NCBI GenBank assembly: GCA_022508805.1
Contig: JAFLUM010000013.1
Coordinates: forward strand, 1 to 45,814
Direction of reading: 5' to 3'
Length of the DNA stretch: 45,814 bases
DNA from: Oscillospiraceae bacterium
GTDB lineage: Bacteria; Bacillota; Clostridia; Oscillospirales; Acutalibacteraceae
Positions 1-7,145 of this stretch are shown here, one piece after another. The position numbers and the translations under genes were made by a program. The notes under the pieces were generated by a model. It was not told the origin of the DNA and ran no database searches. It was given only the letters and a program-made list of their open reading frames with translations. Numbering within the stretch: position 1 is the first letter of the stretch; the number at the start of each line of letters is the position of its first letter.

Positions 1-54
<54 letters not shown>

Positions 55-65
55 TAAACAGAAGT

Positions 66-94
66 GTCCGCCCAATAGGGCGGGCGCTTTTTTT
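66..94 (+). terminator. Rho-independent terminator after 5S rRNA
   Basis: A six-pair GC-rich stem (CCGCCC, 68-73; GGGCGG, 78-83) with loop AATA is followed by a run of seven T at 88-94. It sits just after the 5S rRNA and would end the rRNA transcript. Confidence 0.8.
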
Positions 95-261
95 ATCGTG
101 ATATCCTTTAAGGACATCACGATAATGAAATAAATCCCTTTGGGAATTTATGATATACGCTGCGGCGTATGGGGATTTATTGCATTTCATATTCGGGTGT
201 ATCCTCCCGAAATATATCTTCACGACAAAAGTCGTGATATCACATTTTGAGATAGCAAAAT
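94..261. repeat. Intergenic array of six stem-loops with GATAT-type linkers
   Basis: Six short inverted repeats lie head to tail in the 5S-pnp gap: 94-102/116-124, 130-138/142-151, 155-160/165-170, 192-197/206-211, 221-226/231-236 and 244-249/256-261. They are separated by short A/T linkers, several containing GATAT or ATAT. An outer pairing is also possible between 125-138 and 171-190. The first hairpin has a T run only by sharing the 5S terminator tail, and no open reading frame is present. It looks like a dispersed, structured repeat of the kind common between genes in gut Clostridia. The family name is unknown to me. Confidence 0.6.
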
Positions 262-269
262 ATATCATT

Positions 270-316
270 AAAAAACACCATAGACTCACAGCTTTTTTGA
301 GTCTATGGTGTTTTTT
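270..316. terminator. Bidirectional terminator between 5S rRNA and pnp
   Basis: A perfect 19-base inverted repeat (270-288 with 298-316) has A on its left flank and T on its right, so a U tract follows the stem in both directions. The two neighbours, 5S rRNA on plus and pnp on minus, converge here. Confidence 0.85.
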
Positions 317-339
317 ATTACGATAAGTGTTTTAATTTA

Positions 340-2520
340 TCAATCGTGATGGCGGCGGTTATTGAAATGCTTTTTGCCGTCGCGTTTCGGTTTGTCCTCA
401 GGCTCGTTTTCGGGAACGAGACCCTTGACCTCGATAAGTGCGTCACGGCGGGAGAGGTTGAGTCTGCCCTGGTCGTCAATTTCAATGACCTTAACAAGCA
501 CGCTGTCGCCTACGTTGACAACGTCCTCCACCTTGTCAACACGCTTAACGTCAAGGCGGCTGATGTGAACCAGACCTTCCTTGCCGGGAGCTATCTCAAC
601 GAACGCGCCGAAGCTCATAAGTCTTGTGACTACGCCGTTGTAAACTGAGCCAATCTCGGGATCCTTGGCAATGGTCTCAACCATAAGGAGCGCGCGCTTT
701 GCGTCCTCAAGGTCAAGAGAGGTGATGAACACGCTGCCGTCCTCCTCGACGTCCACCTTGCAGTTGCACTCGGCGCAGATCTTCTGAATGACCTTGCCCT
801 GCTTGCCGATAACGTCGCCGATCTTCTCGGGGTCGATCTTCGTTGTGAGCATCTTGGGAGCATATTTTGAAAGCTCTGCTCTCGGCTCGGCGATAACGGG
901 CAACATTATCTCGTCAAGGATATACATTCTTGCCTTATACGTCTTTTCAAAGGCCTCTTTGATGATCTCGGGAGTAAGTCCGTGGATCTTAAGGTCCATC
1001 TGAATTGCTGTGATACCCTTCTTTGTACCCGCAACCTTAAAGTCCATATCGCCGAAGAAATCTTCAAGACCCTGAATGTCGACCATAGTCATAAAGCGGT
1101 CGCCCTCGGTAACAAGTCCGCAGGAGATACCTGCAACGGGAGCCTTAATGGGAACGCCTGCCGCCATAAGTGAAAGGGTAGAACCGCAGATGGAGCCCTG
1201 TGAGGTGGAGCCGTTTGAAGAAAGAACCTCGGAAACAACGCGGATAGTATAGGGGAACTCCTCAACTGAGGGGATAACGGGCAGAAGAGCTCTTTCAGCC
1301 AGCGCGCCGTGACCTATCTCGCGGCGTCCGGGACCTCTTGAGGGTCTTGTTTCACCTACTGAGTATGAGGGGAAGTTGTAGTGGTGCATATATCTCTTTT
1401 CGGTCTCGTTGTCGATACCGTCAAGGAGCTGAGCATCGCCTACTGTGCCCAAGGTCGTTATAGAGAGCACCTGAGTCTGACCGCGTGTGAACATACCTGA
1501 ACCGTGTACACGGGAAAGCAGGTCGACTTCGGCGTTAAGGGGTCTTATCTCGTCGATGCCTCTGCCGTCAACGCGCTTGCCATCGTCAAGGAGCCAGCGA
1601 CGAACAATATATTTCTGGAGCTTATAAAGGCAATCCTCGATTTTTGCAATATCGTCGGGATAAACCTCGTCAAATTTTTCGTGAACTGCGTCGTAGATGG
1701 GCTTAAGTCTCTCGTCACGGATCCTCTTGTCGTCGGTATCAAGAGCCGCTCTGACATCCTCAATGGCGAACTCTTTGATGGTCTCGTACATTTCGGGATC
1801 GGGATCGTTTGACTCAAATGCGATCTTTTCTTTGCCGACCTCTTCACGGATGCTCTTGATCCACTCAACGATTTTCTTGTTCTCCTCGTGGGCCAACATA
1901 ATGCCGTCGAACATAACGTCGTTGGGTATCTCGTTAGCGCCCGCCTCGATCATAGCCACAAGGCTGTCGGTCGAAGCAACGGTAACAGCCATTTCTGACT
2001 TGGCGCGCTCGGCCTCAGTGGGGTTGATGACATATTTTCCGTCAACAAGACCTACGGAAACGCCGCTGATAGGACCGTCCCACGGAATTTCTGATATGGA
2101 GATAGCAATGGATACGCCGATCATAGCGGTGATCTCGGGCAGGCAGTCGGGGTCTACTGACATAACCGTTGCAACAACGCCGACGTCGTTTCTCATATCC
2201 TTGGGGAACAGAGGACGGATGGGTCTGTCGATAACGCGTGAGCAAAGTGTAGCTTTTTCGCTTGCTCTGCCCTCACGGCGTTGGAATGAACCGGGAATTC
2301 TGCCTACTGAATAAAGCTTTTCTTCAAAATCCACTGAAAGCGGGAAGAAATCCACGCCCTCTCTGGGCTTTGCCGCCATTGTAGCGGTGCAAAGAATTTC
2401 TGTCTCGCCGTAGCGGACAAGTACGGCGCCGCCGGCAAGCTGTGCCATTTTGCCGACCTCGGCTGTGAATTTACGGCCGGCGATCTCAGTTTCAAAAACC
2501 TTGAAATCTTTGAAAAACAT
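340..2520 (-). CDS. pnp: Polyribonucleotide nucleotidyltransferase (PNPase)
   Basis: This 726-residue protein is the phosphate-dependent 3'-to-5' exoribonuclease of mRNA decay, usually a trimer within the degradosome. The sequence shows two RNase PH-type halves (about 10-225 and 315-540) joined by the helical domain, the conserved FFPLSVDFEE and GRREIGHGALAERAL segments, then a KH domain (IGKQGKVI, near 575) and an S1 domain (GVVTRLMSFGAFVEI, near 640). A basic, His-rich tail ends it. Length is normal for the family. The ATG at 2520 is preceded by GAGGT at a good distance. rpsO lies upstream, the classical rpsO-pnp pair, with a long hairpin in the gap that may be the autoregulatory processing site. 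Confidence 0.97.
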   Translation of the reverse strand: MFFKDFKVFETEIAGRKFTAEVGKMAQLAGGAVLVRYGETEILCTATMAAKPREGVDFFPLSVDFEEKLYSVGRIPGSFQRREGRASEKATLCSRVIDRPIRPLFPKDMRNDVGVVATVMSVDPDCLPEITAMIGVSIAISISEIPWDGPISGVSVGLVDGKYVINPTEAERAKSEMAVTVASTDSLVAMIEAGANEIPNDVMFDGIMLAHEENKKIVEWIKSIREEVGKEKIAFESNDPDPEMYETIKEFAIEDVRAALDTDDKRIRDERLKPIYDAVHEKFDEVYPDDIAKIEDCLYKLQKYIVRRWLLDDGKRVDGRGIDEIRPLNAEVDLLSRVHGSGMFTRGQTQVLSITTLGTVGDAQLLDGIDNETEKRYMHHYNFPSYSVGETRPSRGPGRREIGHGALAERALLPVIPSVEEFPYTIRVVSEVLSSNGSTSQGSICGSTLSLMAAGVPIKAPVAGISCGLVTEGDRFMTMVDIQGLEDFFGDMDFKVAGTKKGITAIQMDLKIHGLTPEIIKEAFEKTYKARMYILDEIMLPVIAEPRAELSKYAPKMLTTKIDPEKIGDVIGKQGKVIQKICAECNCKVDVEEDGSVFITSLDLEDAKRALLMVETIAKDPEIGSVYNGVVTRLMSFGAFVEIAPGKEGLVHISRLDVKRVDKVEDVVNVGDSVLVKVIEIDDQGRLNLSRRDALIEVKGLVPENEPEDKPKRDGKKHFNNRRHHD

Positions 2521-2555
2521 TGATTTTTACCTCTTTTTATTTTGTATTTTCACAA

Positions 2556-2647
2556 GGCAAAAACCACTCTTTAGCAATAACCGAAATTCTGAATATACTT
2601 AAAACATTAAGAATTTTGGTTACCGCTAAAAGCAACGGTTTTGCCCT
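2556..2647 (-). promoter_or_regulatory. Long hairpin in the pnp leader (possible RNase III/PNPase autoregulation site)
   Basis: The core is a 21-base stem, 2570-2590 with 2610-2630, with one mismatch. Two of its pairs are G-U only if the minus-strand RNA folds, which is the transcribed strand. After a small internal loop the stem continues with GGCAAAAACC (2556-2565) against 2637-2647. The whole lies between rpsO and pnp. In E. coli, pnp is autoregulated through RNase III cleavage of a similar long leader stem; the same role here is inferred from position and shape. Confidence 0.6.
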
Positions 2648-2676
2648 GCAGAATAACGCTGTAAAAGCAATTCAAG

Positions 2677-2706
2677 GCAGACAGAGCAAAAAGCCCGTCT
2701 GCCTCA
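2677..2706 (-). terminator. Hairpin just after rpsO, possible attenuator
   Basis: AGGCAGAC (2677-2684) pairs with GTCTGCCT (2699-2706), ten bases past the rpsO stop. On the minus strand the stem is followed by TGAATTGCTTTTA, a poor U tract. It may be a partial terminator between rpsO and pnp, or a 3' stabilising stem. Confidence 0.45.
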
Positions 2707-2715
2707 ATGTGTGAA

Positions 2716-2979
2716 TTACTTACGAAGACCGAGTCTTGCAACGATAGAACGGTATCTTTCGATATCCTTCTTCTGAAGATATGCAAGAAGGTTTCTTCTG
2801 TGACCAACCATTTTAAGAAGTCCTCTTCTTGAGTGGTGGTCCTTTTTGTTGACCTTAAGATGCTCAGTCAAATCGTTGATTCTCTTGGTGAGAACGGCGA
2901 TTTGAACCTCAGGTGAGCCTGTGTCGCCCTCATGAGTAGCATACTCCGCCATTATGGCCTGCTTTTCTTCTTTTGTCAT
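2716..2979 (-). CDS. rpsO: 30S ribosomal protein S15
   Basis: An 87-residue S15, a primary 16S rRNA binder of the 30S platform. The sequence carries the family signature [18 protein letters not shown] followed by [10 protein letters not shown], and ends in GLRK. The start is the ATG at 2979 with GAGGTG seven bases upstream. The frame stays open for another 43 codons upstream, but that part matches the leader RNA rather than S15, and the family length is 88-89. pnp follows on the same strand. Confidence 0.97.
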   Translation of the reverse strand: MTKEEKQAIMAEYATHEGDTGSPEVQIAVLTKRINDLTEHLKVNKKDHHSRRGLLKMVGHRRNLLAYLQKKDIERYRSIVARLGLRK

Positions 2980-3073
2980 TTTTTTCACCTCATTCATTGT
3001 ATTCCTCAAATGCCCCAGATCCAAGCAGGTGAACACCCTTTGGGTTTTCTCAAGAACCCGAGCGCATAGAAGT
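2980..3073 (-). promoter_or_regulatory. Structured 5' leader of rpsO
   Basis: From the predicted start point near 3073 to the rpsO ATG the RNA has about 94 bases. It can form a GGGTT/AACCC hairpin, then GGGTG/CACC next to it, close to the ribosome binding site. S15 commonly represses its own mRNA through leader structures, so this is a plausible site. No specific Rfam class can be assigned by eye. Confidence 0.4.
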
Positions 3074-3079
3074 ACTTGT

Positions 3080-3108
3080 ATTTTAACATAAGTATTTTCA
3101 TTTTGCAA
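3080..3108 (-). promoter_or_regulatory. Sigma-A promoter of rpsO-pnp
   Basis: On the minus strand TTGCAA (3108-3103) is followed after exactly 17 bases by TAAAAT (3085-3080). This is a good vegetative promoter about 100 bases upstream of the rpsO start. Confidence 0.7.
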
Positions 3109-3176
3109 GTATTTATTATGAAAATAATACTAAGATAACAAAGTAGTTAAGATTTGGTTACATTTTCTAAAATCAG

Positions 3177-3206
3177 TTGACAAGAATATTTAAAAAAATG
3201 TATTCT
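3177..3206 (+). promoter_or_regulatory. Sigma-A promoter upstream of the FHA gene
   Basis: A consensus TTGACA (3177-3182) is followed after 18 bases by TATTCT (3201-3206). A transcript from here would cross the first 83-nt repeat before reaching the FHA gene, giving a leader of roughly 210 bases. It is back to back with the rpsO promoter. Confidence 0.65.
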
Positions 3207-3253
3207 ATTTATTATAGTATATATCAAACCGGCTGAAAGCGTAGGGTTGATTA

Positions 3254-3336
3254 GTGGGGGACGATGCCCACAACGTCTTGCAGCACAATTAAATTTTATC
3301 AGTAACTAACGGGCAGGTGTGGGCACCTGCCGCTAC
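3254..3336 (+). repeat. Dispersed 83-nt palindromic repeat, copy 1
   Basis: Two hairpins are joined by a linker. GGCAGGTG pairs with CACCTGCC near 3312-3331; the GGGACGATG hairpin at the left end is decayed in this copy. An inverted copy lies at 4222-4304, and 34 consecutive bases (GCAGCAC... to ...AACGGG) are identical between them. The two copies bracket the FHA gene. Confidence 0.8.
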
Positions 3337-3427
3337 TAGATAACGCCGGCTCTTTTTTCTTAAGTTAATGACATTGCCTGACAAGGGGAGCCGAATATAT
3401 TTAACATCTAAAAAAGGGGGAGCTGCA

Positions 3428-4150
3428 GTGGAAAATCTTGAATATATTATGCGCTATGTGCTGTCGGCGCTGGCAATCGCCGTCATAATCAACTGCGTGT
3501 GGTCGCTTATCCGCCTACGCCCCGAGAAAAAGGTGTACGCATTACTTCGTGATATGGCAAGCGATAAGCAGTACCCCATAACCTGCTATGAGACCTCGGT
3601 GGGCAGGAGCAAGGCTTGTGACATTGTGTTCACCAATTCCACTGTTTCCCGCTCTCACGCCGTGGTGGCATTGCGAAAAGACGGTTTTTACGTTTTTGAT
3701 ACCGAGTCAAAATCGGGAGTTTATCTCAACGGCGAAAAAATCAATAAAAACGCACGGCTTTCCGACGGCGACGTGATAGCTTTCGGCACGTCGATTATGA
3801 AATTTTACATCGGCAGCGAGGCTGACCGTGATATGTCCCACAAAAAGGATAAAAAAAGGCTGATTTCAAGGCTTGTAAATATCTCGGACAATACGGAATT
3901 CGATATGGACGGCGAGTTTATAACCATAGGAAGACTGGAAGGCAGTAATATTGAGATTTCAGCACCCTACGTTTCACGCAAGCAGGCTGTTATAACCTGC
4001 GACGGCGGCAAATGGTATATTGAGGACTTCGGCAGCGTAATGAAAACGACGGTCAACGGAGAGCCTATATACAGAAGAGTCTTACTTAAAGACGGCGACG
4101 TAATAAAAATCGGTGATTTTGCGTTTCTGTATGAAGAAACTGAGCAGTAA
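3428..4150 (+). CDS. Membrane-anchored protein with two FHA domains
   Basis: A 240-residue protein with one N-terminal membrane helix (about 7-28), so the rest is cytoplasmic. FHA domain 1 (about 50-128) has GR at 59-60, SRSH at 74-77 and NG at 101-102. FHA domain 2 (about 155-236) has GR near 168, SRKQ at 183-186 and NG at 210-211; Gln replaces the usual His of SxxH. FHA domains bind phosphothreonine peptides, so it probably recruits phosphorylated wall-synthesis proteins. The GTG at 3428 follows AGGGGGAG at a good distance; the frame is open 20 codons earlier but without a binding site. RodA and PBP genes follow, as in actinobacterial fha-rodA-pbpA clusters. No serine/threonine kinase is in the window. 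Confidence 0.88.
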   Translation: MENLEYIMRYVLSALAIAVIINCVWSLIRLRPEKKVYALLRDMASDKQYPITCYETSVGRSKACDIVFTNSTVSRSHAVVALRKDGFYVFDTESKSGVYLNGEKINKNARLSDGDVIAFGTSIMKFYIGSEADRDMSHKKDKKRLISRLVNISDNTEFDMDGEFITIGRLEGSNIEISAPYVSRKQAVITCDGGKWYIEDFGSVMKTTVNGEPIYRRVLLKDGDVIKIGDFAFLYEETEQ

Positions 4151-4221
4151 AACAGAAAAATGATACACAAAAGTTCGCACAAATCGGCTCTCTCGTCAGG
4201 AGAGCGGAAATCTGTTATCTT

Positions 4222-4304
4222 GTAGGGGCAGGTGCCCACACCTACCCGTTAGTTACTGATAAAATTAAATTGTGCTGCGGGACGATGTGGACATCGTCCC
4301 CTAC
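4222..4304 (-). repeat. Dispersed 83-nt palindromic repeat, copy 2 (inverted)
   Basis: This is the reverse complement of the element at 3254-3336. Both hairpins are intact here: GGCAGGTG/CACCTACC at the left, and GGGACGATG/CATCGTCCC at the right, with the 34-base identical linker between. It lies in the gap between the FHA gene and rodA. Confidence 0.8.
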
Positions 4305-4357
4305 AATTACATCTCATTTTCTGTTACATCTAAAATCTAAAATACGAGGTGATAAAT

Positions 4358-5596
4358 ATGCGCTTAGCAAAGGGAAAAAATGTAAATCTTGCCATAATGC
4401 TGCTTGTAATAACGCTTTTTCAGCTCACCTGCCTTTTTACACTTTTAAGCAAGGCGGAGGAGCAGTACATGCTGAGCAGTATTATCACCTTCGGCGTATA
4501 TATCGCGGTGGAATATGCATATTTTATCGGGGCAAGACTTGTGCTTAAAAGGCACGGCTTTGAGGTTGAGCTTATCGCGTTTATGCTCACGTCAATAGGG
4601 CTTTCCATAACCTTAAGCGTTTATCCGAGTAAGGCAATAACACAGCTAGTCGCAGTGCTTATCGGCATCGTCGGATTTATTGTGCTCCAATGGATCTTGC
4701 GTGACTTAAAAATAGTTATGGCATTGCGCGTGCCCGCTGCGGTGGCAGGATTGGGACTTTTAGTGTTCACTCTCGTGTTTGCGGGCTTTACCCACGGCGC
4801 AAAGAACTGGCTGTATATCGGCAATTTGTCAATTCAGCCGTCGGAGCTTGTAAAGGTTGCGTTTATATTTGTCGGCGCGGCAACCCTTGAAAAATTGCAG
4901 TCCAACCGAAGTCTCACGAAATATATCGTATTTGCACTGGGTTGTGTGGGAGCCTTGGGACTTATGTACGATTTCGGTACGGCGCTCATATTCTTTTTTA
5001 CCTTTATAGTTATCTCGTTTATGCGCTCGGGAGATATCAGAACGATTTTTCTCGTTTGCACAGTCGCTCTTATGGGTGCAGTCCTGGTGCTTATGTTCAA
5101 GCCGTATGTGGCAAACAGGTTCGCTTCTTACGGTCACGTTTGGGAGTATTTTGATACTTCGGGATTTCAGCAGACCCGTACGATGATTTATTCCGCTGCC
5201 GGAGGACTTTTCGGCGTGGGTCTGGGTAACGGCAAGCTTCGTGACGTTTTTGCCGCCACCGAGGATCTTGTTTTCGGCGTGGTGTGTGAGGAATTCGGTA
5301 TGATAATGGCAGGGGCAATTCTGCTTTCGTATGTAGCCCTGCTTATCTATTCTATACGCCATTCAAAATTTGCCCGTTCCTCATTTTATGCCATTTCGGC
5401 GTGTGCCGCATCGGGACTTATGCTGTTTCAGGCGTCGCTGAACGTTTTCGGCGTAAACGATCTTTTACCGCTTACGGGCGTAACGCTCCCGTTTATAAGC
5501 CGAGGCGGTTCAAGCATTATGTGCTGCTGGATGCTTTTGGCGTTCATCAAAGCGGTGGACAGAAGCACTTACAGATACGGAGGTGTCCGTCAATGA
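4358..5596 (+). CDS. rodA: FtsW/RodA/SpoVE family peptidoglycan glycosyltransferase
   Basis: A 412-residue polytopic membrane protein of the SEDS family, which polymerises lipid II into glycan strands together with a class B PBP. About ten hydrophobic segments are seen. Family landmarks include FTHGAKNWLYIGNLSIQPSELVKVAF in the middle, where the Asn-Trp and Pro-Ser-Glu are typical, then VGLGNGKLRDVFAATEDLVFGVVCEEFG, and near the end LPLTGVTLPFISRGGSS. The ATG at 4358 is six bases after GAGGTG; the GTG at 4349 overlaps that site. It overlaps the next gene (ATGA), suggesting coupled translation with its PBP partner. RodA rather than FtsW is inferred from the context. Confidence 0.92.
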   Translation: MRLAKGKNVNLAIMLLVITLFQLTCLFTLLSKAEEQYMLSSIITFGVYIAVEYAYFIGARLVLKRHGFEVELIAFMLTSIGLSITLSVYPSKAITQLVAVLIGIVGFIVLQWILRDLKIVMALRVPAAVAGLGLLVFTLVFAGFTHGAKNWLYIGNLSIQPSELVKVAFIFVGAATLEKLQSNRSLTKYIVFALGCVGALGLMYDFGTALIFFFTFIVISFMRSGDIRTIFLVCTVALMGAVLVLMFKPYVANRFASYGHVWEYFDTSGFQQTRTMIYSAAGGLFGVGLGNGKLRDVFAATEDLVFGVVCEEFGMIMAGAILLSYVALLIYSIRHSKFARSSFYAISACAASGLMLFQASLNVFGVNDLLPLTGVTLPFISRGGSSIMCCWMLLAFIKAVDRSTYRYGGVRQ

Positions 5597-6993
5597 AATC
5601 TATTTCACGCAGAGCGCTCACGCTGTATCTTTTAATAATCTTTTTCATGGTTGGATGCGGATTACTGTTTTTTAACCTTGTAACCAATGCGGACGCTTGG
5701 TCAATGAACCGTGCAAACCGCCACTTGTATTCCAACGGTGTTCTCGCCACGGCGGGAGACATAAAGGATGCGAACGGCAATATTCTTGTGAGTACCAAGG
5801 ACGGCAAACGCGTCTACAGTGACAGTAAAAATTTGCGTATGGCAACGCTCCACACGGTGGGCGACAACGCAGGATATATAGCAAGCGGAATACAGACGTC
5901 CTTTAAGGATGAGCTGACGGGTTATACGCTTCTTGACGGCGTATACAATCTTAAACGGTACGGTAAGGGCAACGACATCACTCTGACGCTCAATTCTGCT
6001 GTTTGTGAGACAGCGTATAAGGCGCTGGGCAATAAAAAGGGCACTGTCGCCGTTATGAATTACAAAACGGGCGAGCTTGTGTGCATAGTGTCAACGCCCA
6101 CATATGATATCAACAACAAGCCGACCGATATTGAAACGGACACAAGCGGAAAATACGAGGGTGTTTATCTTAACCGCTTCTTTTCGGGACTTTATACTCC
6201 GGGCTCGACCTTCAAGGTGATAACGGCGGCGTGTGCCATAGAAAACATACCCGATATATATAAGCGCACCTTTGAGTGTAAGGGCAAGATTCAGATAGGC
6301 GAAGGGTATGTTATTTGCAGCGGAACTCACGGCAAGGTGAACTTTGAAAAGGCGCTGAATAATTCGTGCAACTGCGCTTTCGCCGAGATCGCCGCCGAGC
6401 TGGGTGCGGAAAAGCTCACTGCGACGGCAGAACGTCTTGGCTTTAACGCAGAGTCAGCGGCAGTCAGCGGAAAAATCCGTACGGCAAAGAGCAGAATTGA
6501 TTTAAGCAAATCAGCGGCTCTTGATATCGGATGGGCGGGCATAGGTCAGTACACGACGCTTATAAATCCCTGTCATATGCTCACGGTGATTTCCTCTATC
6601 CCCAACGGCGGAACGGCAAAAGCACCGTATGTTGTAAACAAGATAACAACGCCCGAGGGGAAAACATCCTATACAGCCACACAGGCGGTAATAGGCGAAT
6701 ATTTCACCCCTGACACTGCCGGCAAGCTGGATACATTGCTTCGCTCCAACGTAAAAAATCAGTACGGTGACAACTTTTTCCCAAAAATGGAAATGTGCGG
6801 TAAAACAGGTACGGCGGAGGTCAGCGACGACCCCGACAAACGCCCCAACGCTCTTTTTGTGGGGTATTCACAGCTTTCGGAAATGCCCTTTGCCATAATT
6901 GTGGTGGTTGAGGATACCACAATGAGCATTACCAGCGCCGTTCCCATAGCCTCACAGGTGATGAAAACGGTAAAAGCGGAATACGCTAAATAA
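5593..6993 (+). CDS. pbpA: Class B penicillin-binding protein (PbpA/PBP2-like transpeptidase)
   Basis: A 466-residue D,D-transpeptidase that cross-links peptidoglycan outside the membrane. It has one N-terminal membrane helix (about 8-30), a short non-catalytic part, and a transpeptidase domain with STFK at 205-208 (acylated serine), SCN at 258-260 and KTG at 404-406. It is shorter than MrdA-type PBP2 and resembles mycobacterial PbpA in size. The start ATG overlaps the rodA stop (ATGA) and follows GGAGGTG. It is the likely partner of the upstream RodA. A second, larger class B PBP is encoded at 38806. Confidence 0.92.
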   Translation: MKSISRRALTLYLLIIFFMVGCGLLFFNLVTNADAWSMNRANRHLYSNGVLATAGDIKDANGNILVSTKDGKRVYSDSKNLRMATLHTVGDNAGYIASGIQTSFKDELTGYTLLDGVYNLKRYGKGNDITLTLNSAVCETAYKALGNKKGTVAVMNYKTGELVCIVSTPTYDINNKPTDIETDTSGKYEGVYLNRFFSGLYTPGSTFKVITAACAIENIPDIYKRTFECKGKIQIGEGYVICSGTHGKVNFEKALNNSCNCAFAEIAAELGAEKLTATAERLGFNAESAAVSGKIRTAKSRIDLSKSAALDIGWAGIGQYTTLINPCHMLTVISSIPNGGTAKAPYVVNKITTPEGKTSYTATQAVIGEYFTPDTAGKLDTLLRSNVKNQYGDNFFPKMEMCGKTGTAEVSDDPDKRPNALFVGYSQLSEMPFAIIVVVEDTTMSITSAVPIASQVMKTVKAEYAK

Positions 6994-7019
6994 AATAATT
7001 TAGTTTTTTCGACATTGTG

Positions 7020-7048
7020 TTGAAAATCGTGAAAGAGTGTGTTATACT
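7020..7048 (+). promoter_or_regulatory. Isolated promoter on the plus strand
   Basis: TTGAAA (7020-7025), 17 bases, then TATACT (7043-7048) is close to consensus. No plus-strand gene follows; the next plus-strand gene is 1.8 kb away behind two minus-strand genes. A terminator hairpin lies about 55 bases after the predicted start. Confidence 0.6.
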
Positions 7049-7054
7049 AAGTGC

Positions 7055-7130
7055 AGAGAACTTAGGTTATATTTCGTCAACGGCGTTGGCGAATGAAAAA
7101 GGAACCCCGCCCGAAAAGGCGGGGTTGTGT
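7055..7130 (+). ncRNA. Candidate small RNA between pbpA and nagA
   Basis: The promoter at 7020-7048 would start RNA near 7055. The ~75-base transcript could form a small hairpin (CGTCAA with TTGGCG, about 7076-7092) and then the strong stem at 7103-7126. No convincing short ORF with a binding site is present. The 3' tail (GTGTATTAT) is only moderately U-rich, so the end point is uncertain. The prediction rests on the promoter and terminator geometry alone. Confidence 0.35.
7103..7126. terminator. Terminator of nagA (and of the candidate small RNA)
   Basis: AACCCCGCC (7103-7111) pairs with GGCGGGGTT (7118-7126). On the minus strand the stem is followed by CCTTTTTC, a good U tract, just after the nagA stop. 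On the plus strand the tail is weaker. Confidence 0.8.
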
Positions 7131-7145
7131 ATTATATGTTGGTCA

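Noticed and set aside
94-261. A CRISPR array in the 5S-pnp gap
   Set aside because: The hairpins are not identical repeats and there are no regular spacers or cas genes.
1697-2314. A 205-codon plus-strand frame opposite pnp
   Set aside because: It is antisense to a certain gene, has no binding site, and its peptide is Ser/Ile-rich without a domain.
2980-3108. A longer S15 protein starting at 3108
   Set aside because: The added 43 residues do not resemble S15, overlap the promoter and leader, and a strong binding site fits the ATG at 2979.
4829-5362. A 177-codon minus-strand frame inside rodA
   Set aside because: It is antisense to a clear membrane protein gene, and its charged composition mirrors the complement of hydrophobic codons.
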